From NCBI RefSeq assembly GCF_008831285.2, contig NC_045138.2, positions 16,959,934 to 17,023,933 on the forward strand: a DNA stretch of 64,000 nt. The letters run 5' to 3'. Each line of letters begins with the position of its first letter. The stretch's first letter is position 1. A program made the translations under genes and the position numbers. Under the pieces are notes generated by a model that saw nothing but the letters and a program-made list of their open reading frames with translations, made no database searches and was not told the origin of the DNA. The stretch comes from Nymphaea colorata (taxonomy: Eukaryota > Streptophyta > Magnoliopsida > Nymphaeales > Nymphaeaceae). This document shows positions 1 to 11,102 of the stretch, in pieces.

Positions 1-443
1 CTCCACTGTCTAGCAGATAAAAAGGGATCAGAACGGTACATCGGAACCTCAGGAGCCACAAGTTTTGTACCGATAAAGACTGGGTAGGGAAGTCACTGCC
101 ATCATCATCGTAATCACCATTCACCATCACCATCATGCCAAGGGATCCAGCAAGTCACGTGCATGAACGCACACTTTGAGAATTGTAACTTGCCATGGGG
201 TGCAAATAAGTTTCTTCATCACAGGTGCAGTTTCCTCATGTGAGAAATGAAAAATAAGGGGGCAAAAATTGCCATGCTACATAGATCCATAAGGATCTCC
301 ACAGACATGCTAATCTAATGGAAGAGCGGGTACATTAATTGAACTTCTGCCTATGCCAACACAATGCTCTGCAATAATAATAATAATCAGGTCCTAAATT
401 TAAGCCTGAAAAAGCACGCATGTGATATCTGAATTTGTATAGG

Positions 444-777
444 TGGATCCATCATCGCCACCACAGACTGGTACATAGCCTCCGGCACGAAGACGAGCAA
501 GCCCAGGGTTTGGAAGGAGGTTAAGAGTACCTGGACCTCTGTGGGGGATAAAAATTGCATGTCAACTGGGTTGAGCTAGCTCTGTGTTGATTCATGTGAA
601 TTCCGCGAAATGGATCCATCATTGCCACCGCAGACTGGTACATAGCCTCCGGCACGAAGACGAGCAAGCCCAGGGTTTGGAAGGAGGTTAAGAGTACCTG
701 GACCTCTGTGGGGGATAAAAATTGTATGTCAACTGGGTTGAGCTAGCTCTGTGTTGATTCATGTGAATTCCGCGAAA
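444..777. repeat. Two tandem 167-base units holding the pseudogene's last exon
   Basis: Units 444-610 and 611-777 are almost identical; three differences are seen by eye. Each begins TGGATCCATC and ends TTCCGCGAAA. Each contains the antisense of FLK's C-terminal exon, so the pseudogene has two copies of its own end. The near-identity makes this duplication much younger than the split from intact FLK. Confidence 0.95.
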
Positions 778-2838
778 CCTGTGCATCCTCATCGAGTGTA
801 AAACCACCATATTAATACTTTTATGCAATATCACCATACAAGTTTATAAGCTGTTTAGCCAACTTTTCGTCTGGCAAGGAAGTTTTTTTAAGGTTAGAAG
901 CACCAATAATTGGTGTAAGCTTCTCCTATGTAGCAGTTGCAAGATCCGATTTTTTTTTTTTAGAAAAAAGAGCTTTCCGTTTGCCATATCTCATGGCTCA
1001 TCGAATGAACTGATAGACAGCTTCAAATGCAGTTCCATATATAGGTTGTACTACTGAGATGGGATATTGTCATTGGGCAATGTAGTTTGCATGTGCATGA
1101 GTTAAGTTTCAATTTTGAACTTGAAAGATACACTTGAAAAATTTTGGTCCGCTCTTAGATGTAAGATCTATAACATTATAATCAGAACCATTGATCCTGC
1201 GGTACATTTTTTTTTTTGTTGAAAATTAAAACAAGAAAGCATGTAGGTGCCTTCAATGTTCGATTGTAAAACCAAATTGTTGGAAGGGCATGCAAGTCTA
1301 CTAATCAAAGTAACATATTCAATCAAGAGAAAAAGTTCCAATAGTATTCTAGCTGCTCATGGCTGTTCTCGCCGATATCTGTGAGAAGCCAACCTACTAT
1401 GCACCCCACCAGGTAAAGGGAGGCGCTTCTTAGAAGGCCAAGGATTGGTGAATCTGTTGACAATCAATATTTCTTTAATTGGAAAGAAGCAAAACATAGC
1501 TCCTTGTGATTTGAAACTTTAAGAAAAAAAACTTAACCATAAAAGATTGCATTCATGCCTGTATCAACTACTGAGCACTTTGAACTTGAGTTGCAGAGTC
1601 ATTAATTTCATCTGTTTTTCTCCTGCAACCCCGCAGTTTCTTGGATGGTGATGGCAGCTCCACTAACATGGCGCGTATAGCTAATACTCAGCCACCAGCG
1701 CCAATCACAGCATCAACACACGGTAATGGAATCTGCATAAGCCGATTGCTGGGGGACCCGTGTATATAAGAACACATCTCACTGTCAAACTTGTAAGCAG
1801 CAACTGCTCGATTGAACATTAGCCATCAACTTCCTGCTTTTAGTTGCAGAATCAAAAAGAGCAGGGACATGTCTACCTGGGTAAATCACTGGTTGTGGGG
1901 GTTGCACACTCTGCAATTGCTGAACACCCACTGGTTCCAAATGTTGAATTGGCATTGACATCTTTAAAAGTAAATACAAGAGATATATGTCGACCATAAC
2001 TAATTGCATACAGCCTAATATAATTTTAGGCTCAATTCAATTAGTATCTCGGAACTAATTGCTTTAACCCTGAAAATATAAAGCATGTTCTAGAACAGTG
2101 ATGCGTCACACCAACAAAACTGGCCCAAGCAAAGAAAAGAAAAAGAAGCGAAGGCTGCAGTTCAGATTGGTTCTTCAGTTCTTCAGCAATACGCTTCACG
2201 CAGAGTAGGAACAGAACTTTCATTCAGTGGAAGAACACTTTTATCAACCAAGAAATTCCTCGAAGTGTGAGAGAATCAATTAAACTGCTTTGCACACGCA
2301 TGTGGGCTCCCATTTTATCTGAGCAACTCCATCATCTGCCAAAACACAGAACAGGAGGTTCTCTACAGATTAAACGGAGAAAAAAAATTCAAAATTAACA
2401 AGAAGCTATTATGGAATCTGAATCCTAAACTTTGGAATGCAAATGTGCTAAGTATCTTTCTTAAATAAAAAAAGGTACCTTTGACAGATTAATTTGAAGA
2501 CTTTGGTGAATAGGGATCATCTCGGTCTTCTTCTCTAGATTCCTCTCAATTACGCAGGATGTAATCCTGGACACAAATAATAGAATGGTGTTCACAGTTT
2601 CTCCACCAGGACGTACTCCCCAACCTGCAGTAGCTATATCATTACATTTGCATATAATATCTATCAGGTTATGCAGAACTACCATAAAGTCATGCTCGCT
2701 GTGATTTGATTAAAGCTGTGCCACTTGATGTTTAAGGCCAAATTGTCATTGTGTGACCACCTGTGAATGTGACTGCTATTAAAATCATGAACTATGTTTC
2801 CAAAGTAGTTATATGGAAAAATGTAGCTTATTTATGGG

Positions 2839-3231
2839 CATAGCCACAAATATCATTCTAGGGTCCGAGTATTTATCGGCAAAGTTGTTCTTTTTGGGAA
2901 AATCTTGGAAAAATCTCAGAGCTTTTTAAAAACATAAAAAGTCAAAATGTTAGGTAAAAATATAAGAAATGAAAAACTAATAGGTATCGTATTGCGTTTA
3001 GAAGGCCATGTTAAATACCTAAAACAAGAGGAAATAAACCAATGAAACAAAGGTTGAAAAAAATAAAAACAGAAAACGAAATAAAAAATAAATGAAAAAA
3101 TCAGAGAAAATCGTGATAAATTCATTTTTAACCTTTTTCAATATATCGTGATATTTTTCCGTTTTTATCTTTTTTTTTTTCTGGTTAATATCACAATATC
3201 TTTTAAAAATATCACCATATTTGTGGCTATG
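2839..3231. mobile_element. MITE-like element, about 390 bases, inside the FLK pseudogene
   Basis: The ends are perfect 15-base inverted repeats: CATAGCCACAAATAT at 2839-2853 and its reverse complement at 3217-3231. The inside is A/T-rich with no coding sequence. Sequence on both sides matches the intron of intact FLK, which lacks the insert, so the insertion followed the duplication. A possible 8-base target duplication is imperfect (TTTATGGG left, ATTATAGG right), so the superfamily is unassigned. Confidence 0.75.
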
Positions 3232-3330
3232 GAATTATAGGTAATCTCTCTGCAGGCGGAAAAGCAGATTAATGCATTTCTAGCAGTTCAGCAGCAAACT
3301 TAGTATACGTTTCTTTATTTCCAGTTAGAA

Positions 3331-5080
3331 GCCCACTTTTATAACTTTCGATAATTCCAGTAAGAGGGACACCATTTCTAGTTCTCCTGATCTTGCCATG
3401 CGCTTCTTGAAAACTGAAAATAAGGGCCTGACTGAAACTTAAGGCAGGAATCGGATAAGGGGACGCGAACCCTGCATCAGGAAAATAATAAAAGTTGCAA
3501 CACTTCTCTGAAATTACGAGCAAAATGGGTGCCCACATAGAGAATTTCCCAAAAGAAAGATTAGATAATTTCACTTTTCAATGTTATGCCATTAACATTA
3601 GAATGCATGTTCCCATGTTTTATTATAAGACCAAAATAATAATTTTCCTTTACAAGGAGCATGAGCATTTTGGTCATTTGCACCCTTTACTTTAGCAGTT
3701 GGATTTGGAACCCTGGTAAAACATAATAAAAACCAGCCCCACATTAATCACTCATTACATATAAAATATACAAATTTAATATATAAACATAATATTCATA
3801 ATAAAAAATACATATGAATATAATATATATATATATATATATATATTATCAGATGGAATTGGGCTGCACAAAGCCATTTTTGTGGCCTGGGCACTAGGAA
3901 GAAAAGGTCAAGCATTTGATCTGATGCCCACGTTTACTTCTAAACAAGCAAAAAATTCTATTTCTCTTGATAAAATTTGATAAAAGCTGTATAGAGTTGA
4001 GTACCTATACCTATTTTTGAGTTAAAGAAAGTTGTTACAAATAGAAGGCATGAGAGATGCTATAAATGCTAAAGCAAGAAAATTGGATGACACCCAAAAA
4101 TAATTTTTGCAGGTTAAAGAGACGATTTTACTTGCAAACCAATGTATCATGAGCGTCTGGATGGTAATAAAAAAGAGTTTTTATAAAGTCATTTTCTATG
4201 AAAACCATTTTTCAAAAAGGAGTGAATAACTTGCTAAAAATTTTCAAACTCTTTTTTTTTTTCGAATATTTGCATAGAAAAACCCCATCGTTTGCATTTT
4301 ACAATTAAGCGCCATGAGTAGGCCTTTTCTTTAAAATGTGAAGAGCAGATTAGGTTGGAGACTCCATTTTATAGTTGAATATTTTATGGGCAAAAGGTTC
4401 AAGTTATTCAACGGTTAGTATATGATTTTGGGATTTTGGATTTTCTTTGACCTTCGCAAATCTGATAATGTTTTTAAATTATCTGAATCTGAATAATCTG
4501 TATTTATAGACTATGTCGACTAAAAAATCTTATATAAATCCCTTAACTATTATACACTTTAGAATCTATGAACTTTATATGAAATTTTAAATGTCTAAGC
4601 CGGTGTTATTAAATCAAATTGTTCTGGCCGCCTACTCAGTTAACTCCCCAAACTGTCCTTCAGGTGATTTGATCCGGAATAGATAACAGAAAGTTACAAA
4701 GAAAAAGAAAACTTTAAAAAACATCAAAAAAGCATAACAAGCAAATTGTGTGAGAAGAAACTTAGTTCAAGTCGCTAGAGTTGGAGAAATTTTTCATATA
4801 ATCTTATACAAAGATAAAAAGGTAAAAGATACCCACAAATATTAGCCTCCACAAACTTAGGAAAAAATTAAAAAGGATATAAGATACTCGGTTTACTTTA
4901 TTTAAATCTTAGAGTTCACATTGTTTTCTTTTGAATCATAATAAATTTTTAGGGACAGAAAAAAAAAAAAACCACTCACCCTAATTCATTTGTGAACAGA
5001 ATCGGATTGAAATTTATAATTTTAAGTGAGAGGTTGAAGGCGAAAGAGAATTGAATACAAACCTCTTTTGGAAAATAAAC
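3331..5080. other. Intergenic DNA, AT-rich
   Basis: No gene is recognised. A short minus-strand reading frame around 3300-3570 looks protein-like but matches no family I know (see findings). An (AT)n tract lies near 3818-3846. The rest is A/T-rich without clear structure. Confidence 0.6.
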
Positions 5081-5480
5081 CTAATTCTTGTCATATTCAT
5101 CGTGTCCGTGTGACGAGTAATTTAACTCACCGGAAGTCCCGAAGGTTCTTTTTAGGGGCCGTAATGCCCCTTTCTTCTTTCTCTCTCTTCGATTTGGGGG
5201 TGTGAAAGGGAAAAAGCCTCGGCTGCCCCTGCAATTCTCGTCTTCCATCCCATGCCCTTTCTTCCTTTCTCCCTTTCCCGGCACGTCCTCTGAAGGGAGG
5301 AGAAGGGGAAAAGCCCCCAAATTAGCCAGAAATTACCCAAGGATTTGAGATCCTGCCATCCTCTCCCCTTCCCTCCATCCTCCCTCTGCAAATCTTCCCC
5401 GCCATTTCCCCTCCCCACCTCGCTCTTCCTTGCGGGTATCCCTCGAGGCGGAAGACCTCCTGTCCTGCCTCTTGTTCCTT
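5081..5480 (+). promoter_or_regulatory. Probable promoter and start region of MUG1
   Basis: Base composition changes from AT-rich to C/T-rich near 5150. CT-rich tracts upstream of a leader are common in plant core promoters. No clear TATA box was found. The transcription start is inferred to lie within or just after this stretch. Confidence 0.45.
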
Positions 5481-5484
5481 GAGT

Positions 5485-5493
5485 TTAGGGTTT
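5485..5493 (+). promoter_or_regulatory. Telo-box (TTAGGGTTT) in the MUG1 leader region
   Basis: TTAGGGTTT is the reverse complement of the plant telo-box AAACCCTAA, which is common near the 5' ends of housekeeping genes. The same box occurs in the WDL1 leader (45409-45417). Confidence 0.5.
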
Positions 5494-5660
5494 TGCAGGA
5501 ACCGGTTCGAGGCTCTGTTGGGTTCGCTTCTGATTCTGGCGCTTTTGAGGGAAGAGTTTGAATATTTGGTGGGGTTTGGAGGTGAGTTAGGGGGTTCGTT
5601 GGTGGTGGAAATTGAAGGGTTCTTCCCGGTTCTGGGATCAGTTCGGACGTCTTCTTGCGA

Positions 5661-6137
5661 GGTACTGACTGTACATCTTTTGGTCCATTTTCCCCTCTTT
5701 TTTGTGGTTCTGATTTCCGTTGAACTGCTGTGGTTTTGCTGGAATGTGAATTTGGGAGTTCTTGTGGTTGTCGGGTTGTTGCCGTTTTTCGTTTTCTGGG
5801 GTTGGTTCTGGTACTGGTGTTTGTTAGTCAGCTGGTTTCGTTGCTTGTTTTGGCTTTGTTTTTGCTTTTGGGGTTTCTTTGACTCTCCTTTTTTTGGCTT
5901 TGGTGATTGTTTAGTGCTCGAGATCAGTGTGTATGTGGGAAATTCGATGGTGTTACTCGGTTCGTTTGGACTCTGCGGTTAGGAAACGGAAGCTTGAATA
6001 CCCTGATGAAGGACAGCTTCTTGATCGAGGGACTAGCTTTTCTGGATGGTGCCGGCGACTTGTCTTATGAAGTTCATTAGTTTGAGTAGTTTTTGAAGGA
6101 AATTCGGAATTTGTGGGTTCTTTTTTGTCGCTGCAAG
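5661..6137 (+). other. Probable intron in the 5' untranslated region of MUG1
   Basis: The donor GAG|GTACTG near 5660 and acceptor GCAAG near 6137 bracket a T/G-rich stretch typical of plant introns. The acceptor lies about 40 bases before the start codon. A reading frame across 5479-5982 is judged a chance by-product of this T/G-rich DNA. The borders are a prediction. Confidence 0.45.
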
Positions 6138-6176
6138 AGAAAGGGTGTTCGCTATCGAAAAATCCTAGCTTTCTGA

Positions 6177-8315
6177 ATGGCAAACCATGAATTGGCTCTT
6201 GGGCAGGCCCACAGCTTGGATCTGCGGCAGGCCCACACTCTAGGCCTTAGCCAAGCTCATGATTTGGCTCTGCGCCGGAGCCATGATCATAGCTTAGGCC
6301 TTGGGCACAGCCACGAGCACGAACTGGCGCTTGGCCAGAGCCATGGCCTCGCCCTCGCGCCACATCCACATGAACTGGATCTCTCGGACAACCATGGCCT
6401 TCATGGCCATGAACTCACTATTGCGGAAAATCACGAATTGGCTATGGACCACAATCCAGACTTAGGTGTCAGTAGTGGCCAGGAGCTGGTCATCTCGTCG
6501 GAGCAGCCGCCGTCAGTTGTAACTAGTCAGGCCCTTGTTACACCTATTCGTCAGTCCCGAGCTCTCGTTGCAGACCCAAGTCATGAGCTCACAGTCGGGC
6601 AGGAATTTCCTGATGTGAAGAGCTGCCGAAGAGCCTTGAGAGACGCTGCTATAGCCTTGCATTTTGAGATTCAGACCGTGAAGTCAGACAAGACAAGATT
6701 CACAGCTAAATGTGCCAGTGAAGGTTGCCCATGGCGAATTCATGCTGCAAAGCTTCCTGGCGTTCCTACTTTTACAATAAGGACTATTCATGCCCAACAT
6801 ACTTGTGAGGGCATCACACACTTGGGGCACCAGCAAGCTTCAGTTGGTTGGGTTGCCAGCTCCATGGAAGATCGTCTTCGAGAAAATCCGTCTTATAAAC
6901 CAAAAGACATACTTGAAGACATACATAGACTTCATGGGATCACCCTAACATATAAACAAGCATGGCGTGGAAAGGAACGTATAATGGCTGCTGTTCGTGG
7001 TTCATTTGAGGAAGGCTATCGTCTTCTACCACAGTATTGTGAGCAAATCAAGCGGACTAATCCTGGTAGTATTGCTTCAGTGTATGGTATAGGTCCTGAC
7101 AATTGCTTTCAGCGCTTATTTATCTCATTTTATGCTTCCATCTATGGTTTCGTAAATGCTTGCCGTCCACTCCTTGGGCTCGACCGGACAGTGTTAAAGA
7201 GCAAATATCTAGGGACCTTGCTCTTTGCTACAGGATTTGATGGTGATGGTGCATTGTTTCCACTGGCATTTGGAGTTGTTGATGAGGAAAATGAAGAGAG
7301 CTGGATGTGGTTTTTGTCTGAACTCCATAATCTGCTTGAAATGAATACTGAAAACATGCCTAGGCTAACCATCTTGTCTGATCGGCAGAAAGGCATTGTA
7401 GATGGTGTTGAAGCAAACTTTCCCACTGCATTTCATGGGTTCTGCATGCGACACCTCAGCGAAAGCTTCCGCAAAGAGTTCAACAATCCCATGCTGGTGA
7501 ACCTTCTGTGGGAGGCTGCCTATGCCCTCACTGTTATTGAGTTTGAGGCCAAAATATTAGAAATAGAAGAAATATCACAAGATGCAGCCTATTGGATCCG
7601 ACGTGTTCCACCTCGTCTTTGGGCTACTGCTTATTTTGAGGGCACAAGGTTTGGACACCTAACAGCAAACATTGTGGAGTCGTTAAATACATGGATGCTT
7701 GAGGCATCTGGATTACCAATTGTTCAGATGATGGAATCCATCCGAAGACAGTTAATGACATGGTTCAATGAAAGGAGAGAAACTAGTATGCAATGGAATT
7801 CTATCCTTGTACCATCCGCCGAAAGGCGTGTAGCTGATGCAATTGACCAGGCTCGCAATTATCAAGTTCTGCGTGCAAACGAGGCAGAATTTGAAGTTAT
7901 ATCTCATGAAGGAACCAATATTGTAGATATCCGAAACCGTTGCTGCCTTTGCCGTGGCTGGCAGTTGTATGGCTTGCCATGTTCACATGCTGTTGCAGCA
8001 CTCATCTCTTGTAGACAGAATGTTAATCGATTTACTGAGAGTTGTTTCACTGTCACAAATTATCGCAAGACCTACTCTCAGACAATTCACCCTGTTCCTG
8101 ATAAAACATTGTGGAAGGAATTGTCTGAGAATGCACAAAATGGTGGCGATAAAGTTGATATTGTAATAGCCCCACCCAAGTCTCTCCGGCCACCAGGACG
8201 CCCAAGGAAGAAAAGAGTACGTGCAGAGGATCGTGATCGTGTAAAGCGAGTTGTCCACTGTAGCCGCTGCAATCAGACAGGGCATTTTAGGACAACATGC
8301 ACGACACCTATATAA
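6177..8315 (+). CDS. MUG1: Domesticated Mutator-like transposase, MUSTANG family
   Basis: One uninterrupted 712-residue frame. Residues 4-95 are an unusual His-rich repeat with a period near 8 (variants of HxLxLGQ). Residues 144-210 form a WRKY-GCM1-type zinc finger (C179, C184, H208, C210). The MULE transposase core follows, with a complete predicted DDE triad: D336 in LDRTVLKSKY, D402 in LSDRQKG, E501 in NIVESLNTW. A SWIM zinc finger is at 590-604 (CxC then CxH), an AT-hook-like GRPRKKR at 674-680, and a CCHC zinc knuckle at 695-708. MUSTANG proteins are transposase-derived host genes of flowering plants, presumed DNA-binding nuclear regulators; their molecular role is poorly known. No terminal inverted repeats flank it, the frame is intact, and it sits beside FLK as Arabidopsis MUG1 does. 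It lacks a PB1 domain, which fits the MUG-A branch. The start is the first Met after the leader acceptor. Confidence 0.88.
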   Translation: MANHELALGQAHSLDLRQAHTLGLSQAHDLALRRSHDHSLGLGHSHEHELALGQSHGLALAPHPHELDLSDNHGLHGHELTIAENHELAMDHNPDLGVSSGQELVISSEQPPSVVTSQALVTPIRQSRALVADPSHELTVGQEFPDVKSCRRALRDAAIALHFEIQTVKSDKTRFTAKCASEGCPWRIHAAKLPGVPTFTIRTIHAQHTCEGITHLGHQQASVGWVASSMEDRLRENPSYKPKDILEDIHRLHGITLTYKQAWRGKERIMAAVRGSFEEGYRLLPQYCEQIKRTNPGSIASVYGIGPDNCFQRLFISFYASIYGFVNACRPLLGLDRTVLKSKYLGTLLFATGFDGDGALFPLAFGVVDEENEESWMWFLSELHNLLEMNTENMPRLTILSDRQKGIVDGVEANFPTAFHGFCMRHLSESFRKEFNNPMLVNLLWEAAYALTVIEFEAKILEIEEISQDAAYWIRRVPPRLWATAYFEGTRFGHLTANIVESLNTWMLEASGLPIVQMMESIRRQLMTWFNERRETSMQWNSILVPSAERRVADAIDQARNYQVLRANEAEFEVISHEGTNIVDIRNRCCLCRGWQLYGLPCSHAVAALISCRQNVNRFTESCFTVTNYRKTYSQTIHPVPDKTLWKELSENAQNGGDKVDIVIAPPKSLRPPGRPRKKRVRAEDRDRVKRVVHCSRCNQTGHFRTTCTTPI

Positions 8316-10690
8316 GTCTTCATTGTGAGTAGTGGCTAGATTATTTGAGGTACCCATATCTTCTTGTGAAAAGTTTAGGAATGTTCTCTGTAATCAGACC
8401 TACTGCCTTTTATTGGAAATTGAGGTCTCTTGTTCATTTTCATTCTCAAGTATATTGTTTTATTATCATGTAGGCTACTCTAGGCCTTCTAGACTGTTCG
8501 GCTATGCATCACATGTCTTAGTTCTCTCTTCAGATAATGCCCATTTTTTAATGTGACATCACATGGCATGCTTCTAGAGACTATCAGCTGTTTCCTGGTT
8601 TTCTTTTTGGTTAAAAAAGAAAAAACATAAATACCTATGATGCTTTTTATGATTGTACAAATTACCTAGTTAATTAGTTTGATATACCTTGCCTTTGAAG
8701 AAGTTTACATGTAAAATTCAAAGCTAATCTGAAAGACACCAAGTATGCATTTTTCCTGCATCTTGTTGAGATCTGAAGAAAGTTATGCTAGCAATGCTAC
8801 AACATTGTAATGAACTGACTCGTTGCCATGGAAATCTTATACGACTCTTATGCTTTGTTTGTTATGCATATTCTGCTGAATGCACATTCAACAACATCCG
8901 ACCGCTACTGTTATTTGGTTCTTTTTAATTGAGTATTTCCTGATAACGTAGTAATATTTTGAGGCTTTCGGGGCCTTCAGACCAAGGAAGCTAAAGTGAC
9001 AACGGAAGCTGTTGATGATGGATAGTCCGATAACGTTTTAAAACTTAAAATTTCTGGGACATGAACAAGTGATTCATGCATTTGGGGGCTGAAGTTGCAT
9101 GTCCGGGGTGTTCAGCTGATGCAGTCTTCTGTTCTTAGGTCCTCAGGAGGTCGAGTGCTGCCAGTTTGCTAATCTGGGAATTCAGTTTTTTAGCTGTACA
9201 TGGTCTTCTGTATTGATCTAGTTTTCCTTGAGCGGACCATCTTCAAGCAACTTCAAGTTTAGTTTGTTTTGTCCGGGGCTGCTGCAAGGTCACCCCGAAC
9301 CATCTCACCGGTTTTAAGCTCAAGTGCTTCTTGATGAACTTCAGCCCTCGGTAGCAGGGTGAATGATTAATGTATGTAAACAGCACAGTATCTGCACTTC
9401 TCAACTATCTGCACTTCCAGCTGCCATCCGTAACCCTTGCAATCCATACAGATCTGTATTTCTAATTTTGAATGCCAATTCAGTGAGGTGTGAGCGTTCT
9501 GTTCTGATGTGGATCTTTTAGTTCGTAATCTTTATCACCCTTCTTGACTTATGGAGTCAAATTTGAATAACTACCGAGAAATGATTGGGTCTTGAATCTC
9601 TTCTTTTTTTCAGCTTCTTGCTTCTGCTTTTGGAAATTTCTTGTTTCCCTGGGAATCTTTCTAAACTGGTTTTCTCGATCTAACCAAGAACTGGAATTTC
9701 TCTAGTTGGAGAAGGCAACCATTCACGTACAATTTTCCGGTGATAATCCTATTTGCCTTGTGACAGGAATTTTTCAGAGAGTATCTCCTCGTGGTACGGA
9801 ACGGTACCTCTTGCATGATGGTGATGTTTCTTGCATGATGGTGATGTTGGAGGCACAACTATCTTTTTCTCGGAAAAAAAGGAAATATCTGGTAAATCCC
9901 TTGAGCAACAGCATGTGCGTTCGGTGCTCGCACATGAGTGTGTATGTGCCTGTGCCGTGTCTACGAAGTGTTGAAGAATGATGTTAATGCAAAACACATG
10001 GATAAATTGATACAAACCTCGATGTTCTTCTGACGCATAAACTTGCTTAAGTGTCACGTTACATCATAAAACAGATTTAAGGATCGCCAAAAGTCTACGT
10101 TTTTTCAGAAGCATCGGCATGAATGAGCAGCACTTTCTTCGGGCAGCAGTACTAGTTCTATAACAAAGCACAGGGTTCATGGTTTTTGAGCTACCCATAG
10201 AGTTCATGTATGTATATATATATATATATCAACCAACCATTTAACACTGTATATGAATGAATGAGAGAAAAACAAAAAAAAAAAGTGATAAACTAATATT
10301 ACATGACAAAAACGTTGATAACTTTTTTTCTCTTTGTGCTTCTCTTAACTATCCATCATAATGGATGGAACAGTATTGATTAGATGGTTGAGTAACTCTG
10401 ATATACATATATATATATAAGCTAAACTTAATCTGATAATATAAATAAATTCAACATAATCTCTTTTGACGAACATTTTTAACTTATCAAATGTAGGTGC
10501 ATTTCTAAATTGCTTATGGTTCATACTCATCAAATCTTTTTGCAGGTTGGCAATTTGGTGACTTGGTTGAATGATTGTAGGGCGGGAAACGATAAGGCAA
10601 AAAAAGAATTCAAGACAAGACCATAAAATCACCATATATGTATCATCATTTTATATATATATATATATATATATAGTGTGTGTGTGTGTG
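8316..10690 (+). other. MUG1 3' untranslated region and intergenic DNA
   Basis: No second gene is recognised. The first several hundred bases are probably the MUG1 3' end, but no polyadenylation site could be fixed. A 21-base unit (TTGCATGATGGTGATGTTTC type) repeats twice near 9811-9850. AT dinucleotide runs lie near 10208-10229 and 10404-10418. Confidence 0.5.
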
Positions 10691-10697
10691 TGTGTGA
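10654..10697. repeat. (AT)n(GT)n microsatellite
   Basis: An AT dinucleotide run passes directly into a GT run ending near 10697. Confidence 0.9.
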
Positions 10698-11102
10698 TTA
10701 TTTTCCAAGTCTTTGGATGAGCCGACTTTGGACGTGATTTTCGGGCAGCCTCCTACTGTGGGTGCAAATTAATTTTCTGTATGTCAGATGAGGTGTCCGT
10801 TTTCTGTTGGTTCTCATCTCTTCACAATGATCAACAGGTGCAGCCATGATTTGAGCCAGTGTTTGAGATTTGTACTCAGAATTTGAAGCTGTTGATGCTC
10901 TTGAGCGACATTCAGAACACTTACAAATGAATGGGTTGACAGAGAAAGGCTCTATCTGTGATAATTTGGTGCCATTCACCTGATTGCAACCAAGGAATCC
11001 GTTACCTGATCTACCACTTTGTTCCTTCGGTGCTAACCATTGCTTTAGTCTACTGGAAATGGTGTCTTCAAATGATATGGTCATGTATCTGCTAAATGAC
11101 AT
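10698..11102 (-). CDS. Unrecognised 134-codon open frame, doubtful
   Basis: An open frame of 134 codons between MUG1 and FLK on the minus strand. Its composition is not simple-sequence: it holds a Cys cluster (CKCSEC) and many Ser, Arg and Lys. I know no matching family, and no splice-linked neighbouring exon was found. It could be a lineage-specific gene, a fragment of a lost gene, or chance. It ends beside a microsatellite. Confidence 0.15.
   Translation of the reverse strand: MSFSRYMTISFEDTISSRLKQWLAPKEQSGRSGNGFLGCNQVNGTKLSQIEPFSVNPFICKCSECRSRASTASNSEYKSQTLAQIMAAPVDHCEEMRTNRKRTPHLTYRKLICTHSRRLPENHVQSRLIQRLGK

Larger units (their letters stand above)
1..3330 (-). pseudogene. Broken tandem copy of the 3' half of FLK
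   Basis: This stretch aligns piece by piece, same strand and order, with the intact FLK gene at 11.7-15.4 kb. Positions 1-440 match the FLK 3' flank. Positions 444-777 match the last exon, present twice. Positions 1561-1735 match the KH3 exon. Positions 1865-1965 match the proline-rich exon with about 190 bases missing. Positions 2030-2400 match the exon ending KH2 plus intron. Positions 2755-2830 and 3245-3310 match intron 3. The KH3 copy has small indels that break the frame, and no exon for KH1 or the first half of KH2 is seen, so it cannot encode a KH protein. The copy probably runs past the left window edge. A MITE (2839-3231) interrupts it. It is a duplication that kept introns, so it is not a retrocopy. 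Confidence 0.85.

Noticed and set aside
5479-5982. 167-codon plus-strand frame upstream of MUG1
   Set aside because: It spans the predicted leader exon and T/G-rich leader intron; the composition (Phe, Leu, Trp, Gly runs) reflects base bias, and no family resemblance is seen.
6177-8315. MUG1 as an active Mutator transposon
   Set aside because: No terminal inverted repeats or target duplication flank the gene, the frame is intact with a leader intron, and the FLK-adjacent position matches a host gene.
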